25,755 bases of DNA from Pinisolibacter sp040275425 (GTDB lineage Bacteria; Pseudomonadota; Alphaproteobacteria; Rhizobiales; Ancalomicrobiaceae). The notes beneath the pieces were generated by a model. The model did no database searches. It was not told the origin of the DNA and saw nothing but the letters and a program-made list of their open reading frames with translations. Location: positions 1-25,755 of the forward strand of contig JBEOKB010000003.1 in the NCBI GenBank assembly GCA_040275425.1. The letters are read 5' to 3'. The first letter of the stretch is position 1. Each line of letters starts with the position of its first letter. Below, piece after piece: positions 6,434 to 13,469 of this stretch. The position numbers and the translations under genes are program-made.

Positions 6434-7744
6434 TCAGTCGCCTCCCCGCTCGCGGCGGAGCTTCGCCCACCAGTCGAGCCGCTTGCGGATGTCGCGTTCG
6501 AAGCCGCGTTCGGGCGGGTCGTAGAAGCGGAGGCGGCCGAGCCTTTCGGGGAAGTAGTTCTGGCCGGAGAAGGCGTCGGGCTGGTCGTGGTCGTAGAGAT
6601 AGCCCTGGGAATAGCCCTCGTCCTTCATCAGCCTGGTCGGCGCGTTGAGGATGTGGCGCGGCGGCGGCAGCGAGCCGCCGCTCTCGGCCGCGCGCATCGC
6701 CGCCTTCAACGCCAAGTAGACGCCGTTCGACTTCGGGGCGGTGGCGACGTAGACCAGCGCCTGGGCGATGGCGAGATCGCCCTCGGGCTTGCCGAGAAAA
6801 TCGAAGGCGTCCTTGGCGGCACTGGCGACGACGAGGGCCTGCGGGTCGGCGAGGCCGACGTCCTCCACCGCCATGCGGACGATGCGCCGGGCGATGTAGA
6901 GGCGGTCCTCGCCGGCATCGAGCATGCGCGCGAACCAGTAGAGCGCCGCGTCGGGGTCGGAGCCGCGCACGGACTTGTGCAGCGCCGACATCAGATTGTA
7001 GTGGCCGTCCTGCGACTTGTCGTAGATCGGCGCGCGGCGCTGGATCACCTCCTGCAGGGTCTTCTCGTCGAAGATCTCGCCGTCGCGGGCGGCGCGCAGC
7101 ACGTCCTCGGCCAGCGTCAGCGCGGCCCGGCCGTCGCCGTCGGCCATGCGCACCACCAGCGCGCGGGCGGCCTCGTCGAGCGGCAGCGGGCGGCCGAGCT
7201 CGCTCTCGGCGCGGTCGAGCAGCCGGGCGATCGCCGCCTCGTCGAGCGAGCGGAACACCAGGACGTGGGCGCGCGACAGGAGCGCCGCGTTGAGCTCGAA
7301 GCTCGGGTTCTCGGTGGTGGCGCCGACCAGCACGATGGTGCCGTCCTCCATCACGGGAAGGAAGCTGTCGAGCTGGGCGCGATTGAAGCGATGGATCTCG
7401 TCGACGAAAAGCAGCGTGCCCTTGCCGACCGCGCGGCGGCCGCGGGCGATCTCGAACACCTTCTTCAGGTCGGCGACGCCGGTGAAGATCGCCGAGACCT
7501 GTTCGAACTCGAGATCGGTCTCGTGGGCGAGCAGGCGAGCGACGGTGGTCTTGCCGGTGCCGGGCGGGCCCCAGAAGATCAGCGAGCCGAGCGAGCCGGA
7601 GCGCAGCATGCGGGTGATGGTGCCGTTCTCGCCGACGAGGTGGTCCTGGCCGACGACGTCGACGAGGGACTTCGGCCGCAGCCGATCGGCGAGCGGACGC
7701 GGGCTCGCGCGTTCCAGACCGGCGGCGGCGAAGAGATCGGTCAC
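6434..7744 (-). CDS. rarA: Replication-associated recombination protein A (RarA/MgsA, WHIP/WRNIP1 family AAA+ ATPase)
   Basis: The product (436 aa) is a clamp-loader-like AAA+ ATPase acting at stalled replication forks and recombination intermediates, with links to SSB and RecA. Motifs: the family opening PLADRLRPKSLVDVVGQDHL (17-36), Walker A WGPPGTGKTT (58-67), Walker B LLFVDEIHRF (111-120), sensor 1 GATTENPSFE (141-150). The C-terminal MgsA/tetramerisation domain has RRAPIYDKSQDGHYNLMSAL, then ALYWFARMLDAGEDRLYIAR and the ending motif GYLYDHDQPDAFSGQNYFPE. The start is GTG at 7742-7744 and overlaps the stop of the upstream small gene as GTGA, which supports that start and implies translational coupling. 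Position downstream of the Do-like protease gene matches the usual alphaproteobacterial order. Confidence 0.95.
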   Translation of the reverse strand: MTDLFAAAGLERASPRPLADRLRPKSLVDVVGQDHLVGENGTITRMLRSGSLGSLIFWGPPGTGKTTVARLLAHETDLEFEQVSAIFTGVADLKKVFEIARGRRAVGKGTLLFVDEIHRFNRAQLDSFLPVMEDGTIVLVGATTENPSFELNAALLSRAHVLVFRSLDEAAIARLLDRAESELGRPLPLDEAARALVVRMADGDGRAALTLAEDVLRAARDGEIFDEKTLQEVIQRRAPIYDKSQDGHYNLMSALHKSVRGSDPDAALYWFARMLDAGEDRLYIARRIVRMAVEDVGLADPQALVVASAAKDAFDFLGKPEGDLAIAQALVYVATAPKSNGVYLALKAAMRAAESGGSLPPPRHILNAPTRLMKDEGYSQGYLYDHDQPDAFSGQNYFPERLGRLRFYDPPERGFERDIRKRLDWWAKLRRERGGD

Positions 7745-8130
7745 GTCGCCGTCCTCTCCGTGCCGAGACGCTGGGCGAGGATCACGACGTGATCGCCGTC
7801 GTCACGGACGATCTCGCGGGTTCCGGCCGCCGTGACGGCGTCCGCGAGGGGGCGCCCCGAGAAGCAGCGGCTCGCCGCCTCGGCGTCGACGACGTGGGCA
7901 TAGAAGATCGCGCGGTGCTCGAGCGCCGCCGCGACCCGCGCGCCGAAGTCGGCCGCGAGGTGGTCACGCGTGACGAAGAGCGAGGCCGAAGCCCCGACGG
8001 TCACACCGAGGCACGCGGGCGACCCGCTCTCGACCCGGACGGCGCCGAGTTCGACCAGCGACGCGACGCTCGCGGACGGATCGGCGACCACACGGAGCGG
8101 CGAAAGGCGAAGAAGTCCCGGCATCGTCAC
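7741..8130 (-). CDS. Small protein of unknown function translationally coupled to rarA
   Basis: I do not recognise a family. The product (about 129 aa) has no signal peptide or membrane segment and looks like an alpha/beta cytosolic protein: a hydrophobic start (MPGLLRLSPLRVVAD), a central SLFVTRDHLAADFGARVAAALEHRAIFYAHVV segment spanning two likely secondary-structure units, and a final DDGDHVVILAQRLG strand. Codon use looks like that of neighbours and the stop overlaps the rarA GTG by four bases, so it is probably a genuine gene. GTG at 8128-8130 is chosen because AGAGG lies ten bases upstream; ATG at 8122-8124 or TTG at 8137-8139 are alternatives. It lies 57 bases after the Do-like protease gene, probably in one transcript. 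Confidence 0.6.
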   Translation of the reverse strand: MTMPGLLRLSPLRVVADPSASVASLVELGAVRVESGSPACLGVTVGASASLFVTRDHLAADFGARVAAALEHRAIFYAHVVDAEAASRCFSGRPLADAVTAAGTREIVRDDGDHVVILAQRLGTERTAT

Positions 8131-8187
8131 GGCACGCAATCCTCTGGGGTCGAGGTTGGATCATGGCACGAGTCGCCGGCGCGCTCA

Positions 8188-9588
8188 TCACCCACGAAAC
8201 GCCATGCGAACGGTCTGGCCGCCGCGCTGGATCACCAGCCGCCATACCGTCGGCGTGGTCGCGGCGGCGCGGGCGAGGGTCGCCGTGGTCTCGATCGCCT
8301 GGCCGTTGACCTCGATCACGACGTCGCCCTTCTGGAAGCCGAGCTGCTGGGCCGGGGAGCCCGGCGCCACCACCGACACCACCACGCCCTGCGCATCGAA
8401 GGGCGCGCGCATCTCCTCGGCCACCGCCGGGGAGAGATTGAGGATGGTCACGCCGGCGAAGGGCGAGTGACCGTCGATGGTGCGGGCGTCGCGCGGCACG
8501 GTCTCGGGGGCCGCCTGGGAGGCGATCGAGACGCGCATCTTCTTGCCGGCGCGCAGGAGTTCGACCGCCACGGCGCCGCCGAGCGGACGGGTGCCGAAAC
8601 GGAAGCCGAAGGCGTCGGGGTCGTCGACCTCGTGACCGTCGACGGTGAGCAGGAGATCGCCGATCTTGAGCCCGGCCTGGGTCGCCGGACCGCCGGCGAC
8701 GAGGCCGGTGACCAGTGCGCCGATCGGCCGGTCCATGCCGAGCCCCTCGGCGACGTCGGCGGAGACGTTCTGCAGCGTCGCGCCGAGCCAGGGGCGACGC
8801 ACGACCGAACCGGTCCTGGCCTGTTCCAGCACGAAGCGGACGGTGGTCGAGGGGATGGCGAAGCCGATGCCGATCGAGCCGCCCGACTTCGAATAGATCG
8901 ACGACGGCACGCCGACGAGACGGCCCTGGAGATCGACCAGGGCGCCGCCGGAGTTGCCGGGATTGATCGCCGCGTCGGTCTGAATGAAGAAGCGGGTGTC
9001 GCCGGCGCCGACCTGGGTGCGGGCGAGCGCGGAGACGATGCCCTGGGTCACTGTCTGGCCGACGCCGAAGGGATTGCCCAGCGCCAGCACAAGATCGCCG
9101 ACCTGGAGCGCCTCGCTGTCGCCGATCGGGGCGAAGGGATAGTCGCCCTTCTGGCGGATGCGGATCACCGCGAGGTCGGAGCGCTCGTCCTTGAGCACGA
9201 TGTCGGCCTCGAACTCGCGCTTGTCGGCGAGCGCGATCTTCACCTCGTCGGCGTCGCGGATGACGTGATGGTTGGTGACGATCAGGCCGGAGCGGTCGAC
9301 GATGGTGCCGGAGCCGAGCGAGGACTGAATGCGCGCGGGCGGCTCGATGCCACCGCCGAAGAACTGGCGAAAGAGCGGATCGGCGAACAGCGGATTGGCG
9401 TGCTGCTCGACACGGCGGGTGGCGTAGACGTTGACGACGGCGGGGGCGACCGCCTTGACCACCGGCGCGAAGGAGAGCGACACCTGAGCACGGCTCTCCG
9501 GCACGGCGGTCTGGGCGTCGGCGACCCCGACGGTGGCGAGAAGCGCGAGCGCGGGGAGAAGAGCGAGCACGGCGGGCATCGACTTCAT
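8188..9588 (-). CDS. degQ: Do/DegQ-family periplasmic serine protease with two PDZ domains
   Basis: This periplasmic quality-control protease/chaperone (466 aa) has a signal peptide (residues 1 to about 26, cleavage likely after VADA). The trypsin-like domain carries a full HtrA triad: H108 in VTNHHVI, D138 in RSDLAVI and S213 in GNSGGAL. PDZ1 spans about 265-358 and PDZ2 about 375-466. The region before the catalytic His lacks a long LA-loop, closer to DegQ or other Do subtypes than to E. coli DegP, so the gene symbol is approximate. The ATG at 9586-9588 has AAGGAGA eight bases upstream; the open frame extends further but without homology. It heads a likely transcript with the small gene at 7741 and rarA. 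Close to the ribosomal superoperon, it occupies its usual alphaproteobacterial site. Confidence 0.93.
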   Translation of the reverse strand: MKSMPAVLALLPALALLATVGVADAQTAVPESRAQVSLSFAPVVKAVAPAVVNVYATRRVEQHANPLFADPLFRQFFGGGIEPPARIQSSLGSGTIVDRSGLIVTNHHVIRDADEVKIALADKREFEADIVLKDERSDLAVIRIRQKGDYPFAPIGDSEALQVGDLVLALGNPFGVGQTVTQGIVSALARTQVGAGDTRFFIQTDAAINPGNSGGALVDLQGRLVGVPSSIYSKSGGSIGIGFAIPSTTVRFVLEQARTGSVVRRPWLGATLQNVSADVAEGLGMDRPIGALVTGLVAGGPATQAGLKIGDLLLTVDGHEVDDPDAFGFRFGTRPLGGAVAVELLRAGKKMRVSIASQAAPETVPRDARTIDGHSPFAGVTILNLSPAVAEEMRAPFDAQGVVVSVVAPGSPAQQLGFQKGDVVIEVNGQAIETTATLARAAATTPTVWRLVIQRGGQTVRMAFRG

Positions 9589-9692
9589 CGAACGATTCTC
9601 CTTGGGCGTTTCGTCCCGAGATGTAGGCGCGGACGGGCCCCCGCGCCAGTGGGGCGGCGAGCGCGCCGCCAACCGCCGTCCCCCCGGAACGC

Positions 9693-9727
9693 ACGAGGGA
9701 CCGCTCGCGGGTGGAGCGGTCCCTCGT
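9693..9727 (-). terminator. Hairpin terminator downstream of the SDR gene
   Basis: A perfect 14-bp stem (ACGAGGGACCGCTC at 9693-9706 with its complement at 9714-9727) and a seven-base loop lie 16 bases past the stop of the dehydrogenase gene. No strong T run follows. It separates this gene from the Do-like protease gene transcribed in the same direction. Confidence 0.65.
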
Positions 9728-9742
9728 CTCACGGCCCGGCTC

Positions 9743-10495
9743 TCAATGCCCGGCCAGCATCTCGAACACCTGCGGCAGCGTGCCGTCGCGCTCGGCCCAG
9801 CGCAGCGGCGCGCAACGGCCGACGATCACCTCGCTCGGCGTGGGATCGGCGCGAAGCAGATCCATCACCTCGGCGATGAACTCGGCGAGCGGCATGGCAC
9901 GCGGGTCCACCGCCTGATGCGCGCCGGTCAGCTCGGTCTGGACGTAGGGCGGGGCGATCTCGATCACTTCGACCGAGGTCGCGGCCAACTGGCGGCGGAT
10001 CGCCATCGACCACGAATGCAGCGCCGCCTTGGTCGCCGAATAGGTCGGCGTGGCGGCGAGCGGCACGAAGGCGAGACCGGAGGAGACGTTGAGGATCGAC
10101 GCCTCGGGCCGGGCGACGAGATGCGGCAGCAGCGCCGCCGTCAGGCGGATCGGCCCGAGCAGGTTGGTGGCGACCATCGCCTCGGCGTCGGCGAGGTTCT
10201 TCGGTGCGGCGGGGATCGCCTCGGCGCGCATGATGCCGGCGTTGTTGACCACCACGTTCAGGGCGGGGTGGGCGGCGACGATCGCCGCGGCGAAGGCGGC
10301 GATCGAGGCGGGATCGGCGACGTCGAGCTCCATCGCGATCATGCCGGGAGCGGCGGCGACGACCGCATCGAGCGCGGCGCGGCGGCGGCCGGCGACGATG
10401 ACGGTGTTGCCGTCGGCGTGGAAGGCTTCGGCCAAGGCGCGGCCGATGCCGGAGCCGCCGCCGGTGACGAGGATGGTGTTGCCGCTCTTCTTCAT
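9743..10495 (-). CDS. SDR-family oxidoreductase (DltE-like classical short-chain dehydrogenase)
   Basis: The product (250 aa, normal classical SDR length) is an NAD(P)-dependent oxidoreductase of unknown substrate. The Rossmann motif TGGGSGIG is at 11-18, followed by AGRRRAAL after the second strand, whose Arg residues suggest NADP(H). LDVAD (58-62) contacts adenine, NNAG is at 84-87, N111 is the active-site Asn, and NVSSG (136-140) with Y152 and K156 (YSATK) completes the tetrad. The ATG at 10493-10495 is preceded by GAGGTGA. It is divergent from an HxlR regulator with an inverted repeat between them, so it is probably the regulator's target, perhaps induced by electrophiles or quinones; that is inference from common HxlR targets. 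A strong hairpin follows the stop. Confidence 0.92.
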   Translation of the reverse strand: MKKSGNTILVTGGGSGIGRALAEAFHADGNTVIVAGRRRAALDAVVAAAPGMIAMELDVADPASIAAFAAAIVAAHPALNVVVNNAGIMRAEAIPAAPKNLADAEAMVATNLLGPIRLTAALLPHLVARPEASILNVSSGLAFVPLAATPTYSATKAALHSWSMAIRRQLAATSVEVIEIAPPYVQTELTGAHQAVDPRAMPLAEFIAEVMDLLRADPTPSEVIVGRCAPLRWAERDGTLPQVFEMLAGH

Positions 10496-10542
10496 GGGAT
10501 CACCTCGATTGGGGGATTGCATGAAGGGAAGCTAGGCGCGAC

Positions 10543-10595
10543 ACTCTCTTTTGGAAAGTAGGTGCCTTCGAGTGCCATAGTATCCGAAAAGAGAG
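10543..10595. promoter_or_regulatory. Candidate HxlR operator: paired inverted repeats in the SDR-hxlR divergent spacer
   Basis: Two related elements face each other: ACTCTCTTTTGGAAAGT (10543-10559), itself an imperfect palindrome (ACTCTC/GAAAGT, five of six paired), and TATCCGAAAAGAGAG (10581-10595). They share CTCTCTTTT/AAAAGAGAG perfectly plus GGA/TCC with one extra base in the right copy. The AT-rich patch stands out in GC-rich surroundings and sits between the two divergent starts, where a winged-helix dimer could control both genes. Binding is inferred. Confidence 0.5.
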
Positions 10596-10680
10596 CGTAT
10601 TCCTGTCCTCACGGATGGTCGACGCGGGGAAGTGCCCCGCGGAGGCCCTTCAGGAGAGGGAAACAGAGGACCGAACGAGC

Positions 10681-11088
10681 ATGAACGAGCAGGCCGCCTC
10701 CCCTTCCCTGTTCGATCCGACCTGCGATCACGCCGCCGCCGAGGACCCGGCGGTGGAGGCACTGGTGCGCGAGATCATCGCCCGGATCGCCGACAAATGG
10801 ACACTGCTGGTGCTCGAGGAGCTGGCCGAGCGCGGTACGATGCGCTTCACCGAGATCGGGCGGGCGGTCGGCGACATCAGCCAGAAGATGCTGACCAAGA
10901 CGCTGCGGGAGATGGAGCGGACCGGGCTCGTCACCCGCACGGTTCATCCGGTGGTGCCGCCGCACGTCGACTATGCGCTGACGGAGCTGGGGCGCACGCT
11001 GGGGGCGGCGTTCTGCGGGGTGTGGCTGTGGGCGGCGGACAATCGCGCCCGCATCGAGGCGGCGCGGGCGGCGTTCGACGCGAAATGA
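10681..11088 (+). CDS. HxlR-family winged-helix transcriptional regulator
   Basis: The product (135 aa) is a small MarR-like DNA-binding protein that acts as a dimer. The HxlR domain is clear from about residue 25: IIARIADKWTLLVLEEL (32-48), MRFTEIGRAVGDISQKMLTK (54-73, the recognition helix-turn-helix), LREMERTGLVTRTVHP (75-90) and the wing/return PPHVDYALTELGRTL (93-107). Two cysteines are present, C15 in the N-terminal arm and C112; N-terminal Cys residues serve as redox sensors in some HxlR proteins, but here the spacing to the DKW motif is longer, so sensing is uncertain. The ATG at 10681 has GAGGA upstream. It is divergent from an SDR gene, which it likely regulates along with itself. 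The stop codon is part of the bidirectional terminator stem. Confidence 0.92.
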   Translation: MNEQAASPSLFDPTCDHAAAEDPAVEALVREIIARIADKWTLLVLEELAERGTMRFTEIGRAVGDISQKMLTKTLREMERTGLVTRTVHPVVPPHVDYALTELGRTLGAAFCGVWLWAADNRARIEAARAAFDAK

Positions 11089-11116
11089 AACACCCGGGCG
11101 CGGGCCCGGGTGTTTC
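11087..11116. terminator. Bidirectional terminator shared by hxlR and the ribosomal superoperon
   Basis: A perfect 13-bp stem, GAAACACCCGGGC (11087-11099) with GCCCGGGTGTTTC (11104-11116), closes on a four-base GCGG loop. The arm ends are A-rich on one side and T-rich on the other, as in bidirectional intrinsic terminators. It begins inside the hxlR stop codon and is 30 bases past the rplQ stop, so it serves both converging transcripts and marks the end of the S10-spc-alpha transcript. Confidence 0.85.
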
Positions 11117-11146
11117 GAAGAGCGGCAATGGCGGGGAGCCGGGCGA

Positions 11147-11563
11147 TCAGCCCTGGGCTTCCTCGGCCTCGCGGCGGGCACGGTCTTCGGCGCCCTTGGC
11201 GGAGACGTCGCGGTCGACGAACTCGATCACGCCGATGGCGGCGTTGTCGCCGAAGCGGAAGCCGGCCTTGAGGACGCGGGTGTAGCCACCGGCGCGGTCC
11301 TTGTAGCGCGGGCCGATGACGTCGAAGAGCTTCTTGACGGCCTTCTCGTCACGAACCTGAGCGACGGCGTTGCGGCGCGAATTGAGGTCGCCGCGCTTGG
11401 CCAGCGTCACCAGCTTCTCGACGATCGGACGCAGGTCCTTCGCCTTGGGCAGGGTGGTGACGATCTGCTCGTGGGTGATGAGCGAGGCGGCCATGTTGGC
11501 GAACATCGCCTTGCGATGTTCCCAGGTGCGGTTGAGCTTGCGGCCAGCGTTGCCGTGACGCAT
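11147..11563 (-). CDS. rplQ: 50S ribosomal protein L17 (bL17)
   Basis: L17 (138 aa) is a bacterial large-subunit protein bound near the bottom of the subunit at 23S rRNA domain III and the exit-tunnel side. The start MRHGNAGRKLNRTWEHRKAM is diagnostic, followed by LITHEQIVTTLPKAKDLRP and the C-terminal RVLKAGFRFGDNAAIGVIEFVD. The tail is longer than in E. coli (127 aa) and rich in Ala, Glu and Arg. The ATG at 11561-11563 has GGAGAAGA upstream. As the last gene of the alpha operon it is separated from rpoA by an unusually long 252-base spacer containing hairpins, and a bidirectional terminator follows its stop. Confidence 0.97.
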   Translation of the reverse strand: MRHGNAGRKLNRTWEHRKAMFANMAASLITHEQIVTTLPKAKDLRPIVEKLVTLAKRGDLNSRRNAVAQVRDEKAVKKLFDVIGPRYKDRAGGYTRVLKAGFRFGDNAAIGVIEFVDRDVSAKGAEDRARREAEEAQG

Positions 11564-11645
11564 CGGTCTTCTCCGGTCGGGTGCCGGGCGGGGTCTCCCC
11601 TGCCCTCGTCGGCGGCGATCTCGCGATCGGCGCCCTGTTTCAGGT

Positions 11646-11754
11646 CTCCCGCACGCGTCGGGAGCCCCGGTCCTCTCGGACCCTGGCACCCCGGGTATTG
11701 TGCGTCCGGGCTTGGAATTCCTTGTCGAAGCGACCGGAGCCGTGGCTCCGGTCG
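11646..11754 (-). other. Hairpin-bearing spacer between rpoA and rplQ
   Basis: The 252-base rpoA-rplQ gap contains no plausible gene. It holds two hairpins: CTCCCG/CGGGAG (11646-11651 with 11659-11664, seven-base loop) and a perfect 10-bp stem CGACCGGAGC/GCTCCGGTCG (11731-11740 with 11745-11754, four-base loop). Neither is followed by a T run on the minus strand. They may be processing or stability elements, or a partial attenuator that sets rplQ expression relative to rpoA. Confidence 0.5.
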
Positions 11755-11815
11755 AAATCTCGGGCGGTACATACCGCCTTCACCGGCAAATGAGAAGCCC
11801 CCGAGGGGAACAATC

Positions 11816-12838
11816 TCAGAGCTGATGATCCTCGTAGCGCTTGGCGAGCTCTTCGATGTTCTCCGGCGGCCAGTTGGTGACCTCCATGCCGAGATGGAGA
11901 CCCATCTGGGCGAGAACTTCCTTGATCTCGTTGAGCGACTTGCGGCCGAAGTTCGGGGTGCGGAGCATCTCGGCCTCGGTCTTCTGGATCAGGTCGCCGA
12001 TGTAGACGATGTTGTCGTTCTTCAGGCAGTTCGCCGAACGCACCGACAGCTCGAGCTCGTCGACCTTCTTGAGCAGCGCCGGGTTGAAGGCGAGCTCGGG
12101 GATCTTCTCCTCGGCGACCTCCTTGCGGGGCTCCTCGAAGTTCACGAAGATCGCCAGCTGGTCCTGGAGGATGCGCGCGGCGTAGGCGACGGCGTCCTCG
12201 GGCTTGACCGAGCCGTCGGTCTCCATCGACAGCGTGAGCTTGTCGTAGTCGAGAACCTGGCCCTCACGGGTGTTCTCGACCTTGTAGGAGACCTTCTTGA
12301 CCGGCGAATAGAGGCTGTCGACCGGGATGAGACCGATCGGGGCGTCCTCGGGACGGTTACGGTCGGCCGGGACATAGCCCTTGCCGGTGGCGACCGTCAG
12401 CTCCATGCGGATCTCGGCGCCCTCGTCGAGGGTGCAGATGACCAGCTCGGGGTTGAGGATCTCGATGTCGCCGACGGTCTGGATGTCGCCGGCGGTGACG
12501 ATGCCCGGGCCCTGCTTGCGGACGACCATGCGCTTGGGCAGGTCGCCGTGCATGCGCACCGCAATCTCCTTGATGTTCAGGATCATGTCGGTGACGTCCT
12601 CGCGAACGCCGGGGATCGAGGAGAACTCGTGCAGGACGCCGTCGATCTGGACGGCGGTCACGGCCGCGCCCTGGAGCGAGGAGAGGAGGACGCGACGCAG
12701 AGCGTTGCCGAGCGTCAGGCCGAAGCCGCGCTCCAGCGGCTCGGCGACCACGGTCGCGCGGCGCTTGGGATCCTCGCCCGGCTTCACCTCGAGCTTGTTC
12801 GGGCGGATCAGTTCCTGCCAGTTCTTGTGAATGGTCAC
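11816..12838 (-). CDS. rpoA: RNA polymerase alpha subunit
   Basis: Alpha (340 aa) dimerises to nucleate assembly of RNA polymerase; its C-terminal domain binds UP elements and activators. The N-terminal domain covers about 1-235 (TIHKNWQELIRPNKLEVKPG at the start, GFGLTLGNALRRVLLSSLQG for the dimer/beta contact). A linker follows, then the alpha-CTD from about 255. In the CTD, VRSANCLK keeps the DNA-contacting residues at R267, N270 and K273 (E. coli R265, N268, K271), and GMEVTNWPP is intact. The start is a GTG at 12836-12838, placed by homology, with AAAGGT upstream. It lies 154 bases after rpsK, a gap filled by two hairpins, and upstream of rplQ. Confidence 0.97.
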   Translation of the reverse strand: MTIHKNWQELIRPNKLEVKPGEDPKRRATVVAEPLERGFGLTLGNALRRVLLSSLQGAAVTAVQIDGVLHEFSSIPGVREDVTDMILNIKEIAVRMHGDLPKRMVVRKQGPGIVTAGDIQTVGDIEILNPELVICTLDEGAEIRMELTVATGKGYVPADRNRPEDAPIGLIPVDSLYSPVKKVSYKVENTREGQVLDYDKLTLSMETDGSVKPEDAVAYAARILQDQLAIFVNFEEPRKEVAEEKIPELAFNPALLKKVDELELSVRSANCLKNDNIVYIGDLIQKTEAEMLRTPNFGRKSLNEIKEVLAQMGLHLGMEVTNWPPENIEELAKRYEDHQL

Positions 12839-12925
12839 GGCAATCGTACCTTTCTCGGACGCGCGCGGGATATCGGTACCGTCTCGTACCCTGCCCGCCT
12901 CGGCCCGTGGGGGGAGAAAGCGAAA

Positions 12926-12978
12926 GAGCGGCGGGTAGACGGCCCGCCGCTCGACGGGGCCCGGCGAACCGGACCCCG
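12926..12978 (-). terminator. Tandem hairpins in the rpsK-rpoA gap (attenuator or processing element)
   Basis: Two stems lie back to back after the rpsK stop, reading on the minus strand. The first, at 12955-12978, has nine of ten pairs around a TTCG loop. The second, at 12926-12952, is a perfect GAGCGGCGGG/CCCGCCGCTC ten-bp stem with a seven-base loop followed on the minus strand by TTTCGCTTTCTC, a moderately T-rich tail. This resembles a leaky intrinsic terminator inside the operon. A regulatory role for rpoA expression is inferred. Confidence 0.5.
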
Positions 12979-12992
12979 CTTGAGATCAGTGA

Positions 12993-13382
12993 TCAGACGC
13001 GACGACGCTTGCGCGGACGGCAACCGTTGTGCGGGATCGGGGTCACGTCGCGGATCGAGGTCACCATGAAGCCGGCCGCCTGGAGAGCGCGCAGCGCGGA
13101 TTCACGGCCCGAACCGGGGCCACGGACTTCCACCTCGACGGTGCGCATGCCGTGCTCCGACGCCTTGCGGGCGGCGTCCTCGGCGGCGACCTGGGCGGCG
13201 TAGGGGGTCGACTTGCGCGAGCCCTTGAAGCCGAGAGCACCAGCAGACGACCAGGAGATGGTGTTGCCCTGAGCGTCGGTGATGGTGATCATGGTGTTGT
13301 TGAACGTGGAGTTCACGTGAACGACACCCGAGGTGATGTTCTTGCGTTCGCGACGGCGGACGCGGGTGGCTTCCTTGGCCAT
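12993..13382 (-). CDS. rpsK: 30S ribosomal protein S11 (uS11)
   Basis: S11 (129 aa, as in E. coli) sits on the small-subunit platform and binds 16S rRNA near the E-site mRNA path. Recognisable stretches are GVVHVNSTFNNTMITITDAQG (19-39), SAGALGFKGSRKSTPYAAQ and the C-terminal IRDVTPIPHNGCRPRKRRRV. The ATG at 13380-13382 is followed by the canonical MAKEATRVRRRERKNI start. It is 87 bases downstream of rpsM; that spacer holds only a weak CCGCCG/CGGCGG hairpin at 13410-13427. It is followed by hairpins before rpoA. Confidence 0.97.
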   Translation of the reverse strand: MAKEATRVRRRERKNITSGVVHVNSTFNNTMITITDAQGNTISWSSAGALGFKGSRKSTPYAAQVAAEDAARKASEHGMRTVEVEVRGPGSGRESALRALQAAGFMVTSIRDVTPIPHNGCRPRKRRRV

Positions 13383-13469
13383 GTGGCTTTCCTATCTTCG
13401 ATCTCTACACCGCCGTAATTCCGGCGGCTCCACCGGGACGGTCGCCTCGCGGCGGCGCCCCTCTCAGAA

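Noticed and set aside
6189..6470. A 93-codon minus-strand open frame spanning the end of rarA and the promoter of the anchored protein
   Set aside because: It overlaps both genes, has no good ribosome binding site and its translation resembles nothing; part of its region is better explained as a promoter.
9589..9732. Longer N-terminus for the Do-like protease
   Set aside because: The extension is Pro/Arg/Gly-rich and precedes a clear signal peptide; AAGGAGA directs the start at 9588.
7789..9879. A 696-codon open frame on the plus strand opposite the Do-like protease gene
   Set aside because: Low-complexity Gly/Ala/Arg/Asp/His translation without family motifs; it is a shadow of the protease gene, whose catalytic triad and PDZ domains are intact.
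11471..13069. A 532-codon plus-strand open frame opposite rpoA and its flanks
   Set aside because: Antisense to rpoA, with low-complexity translation and no conserved motifs.
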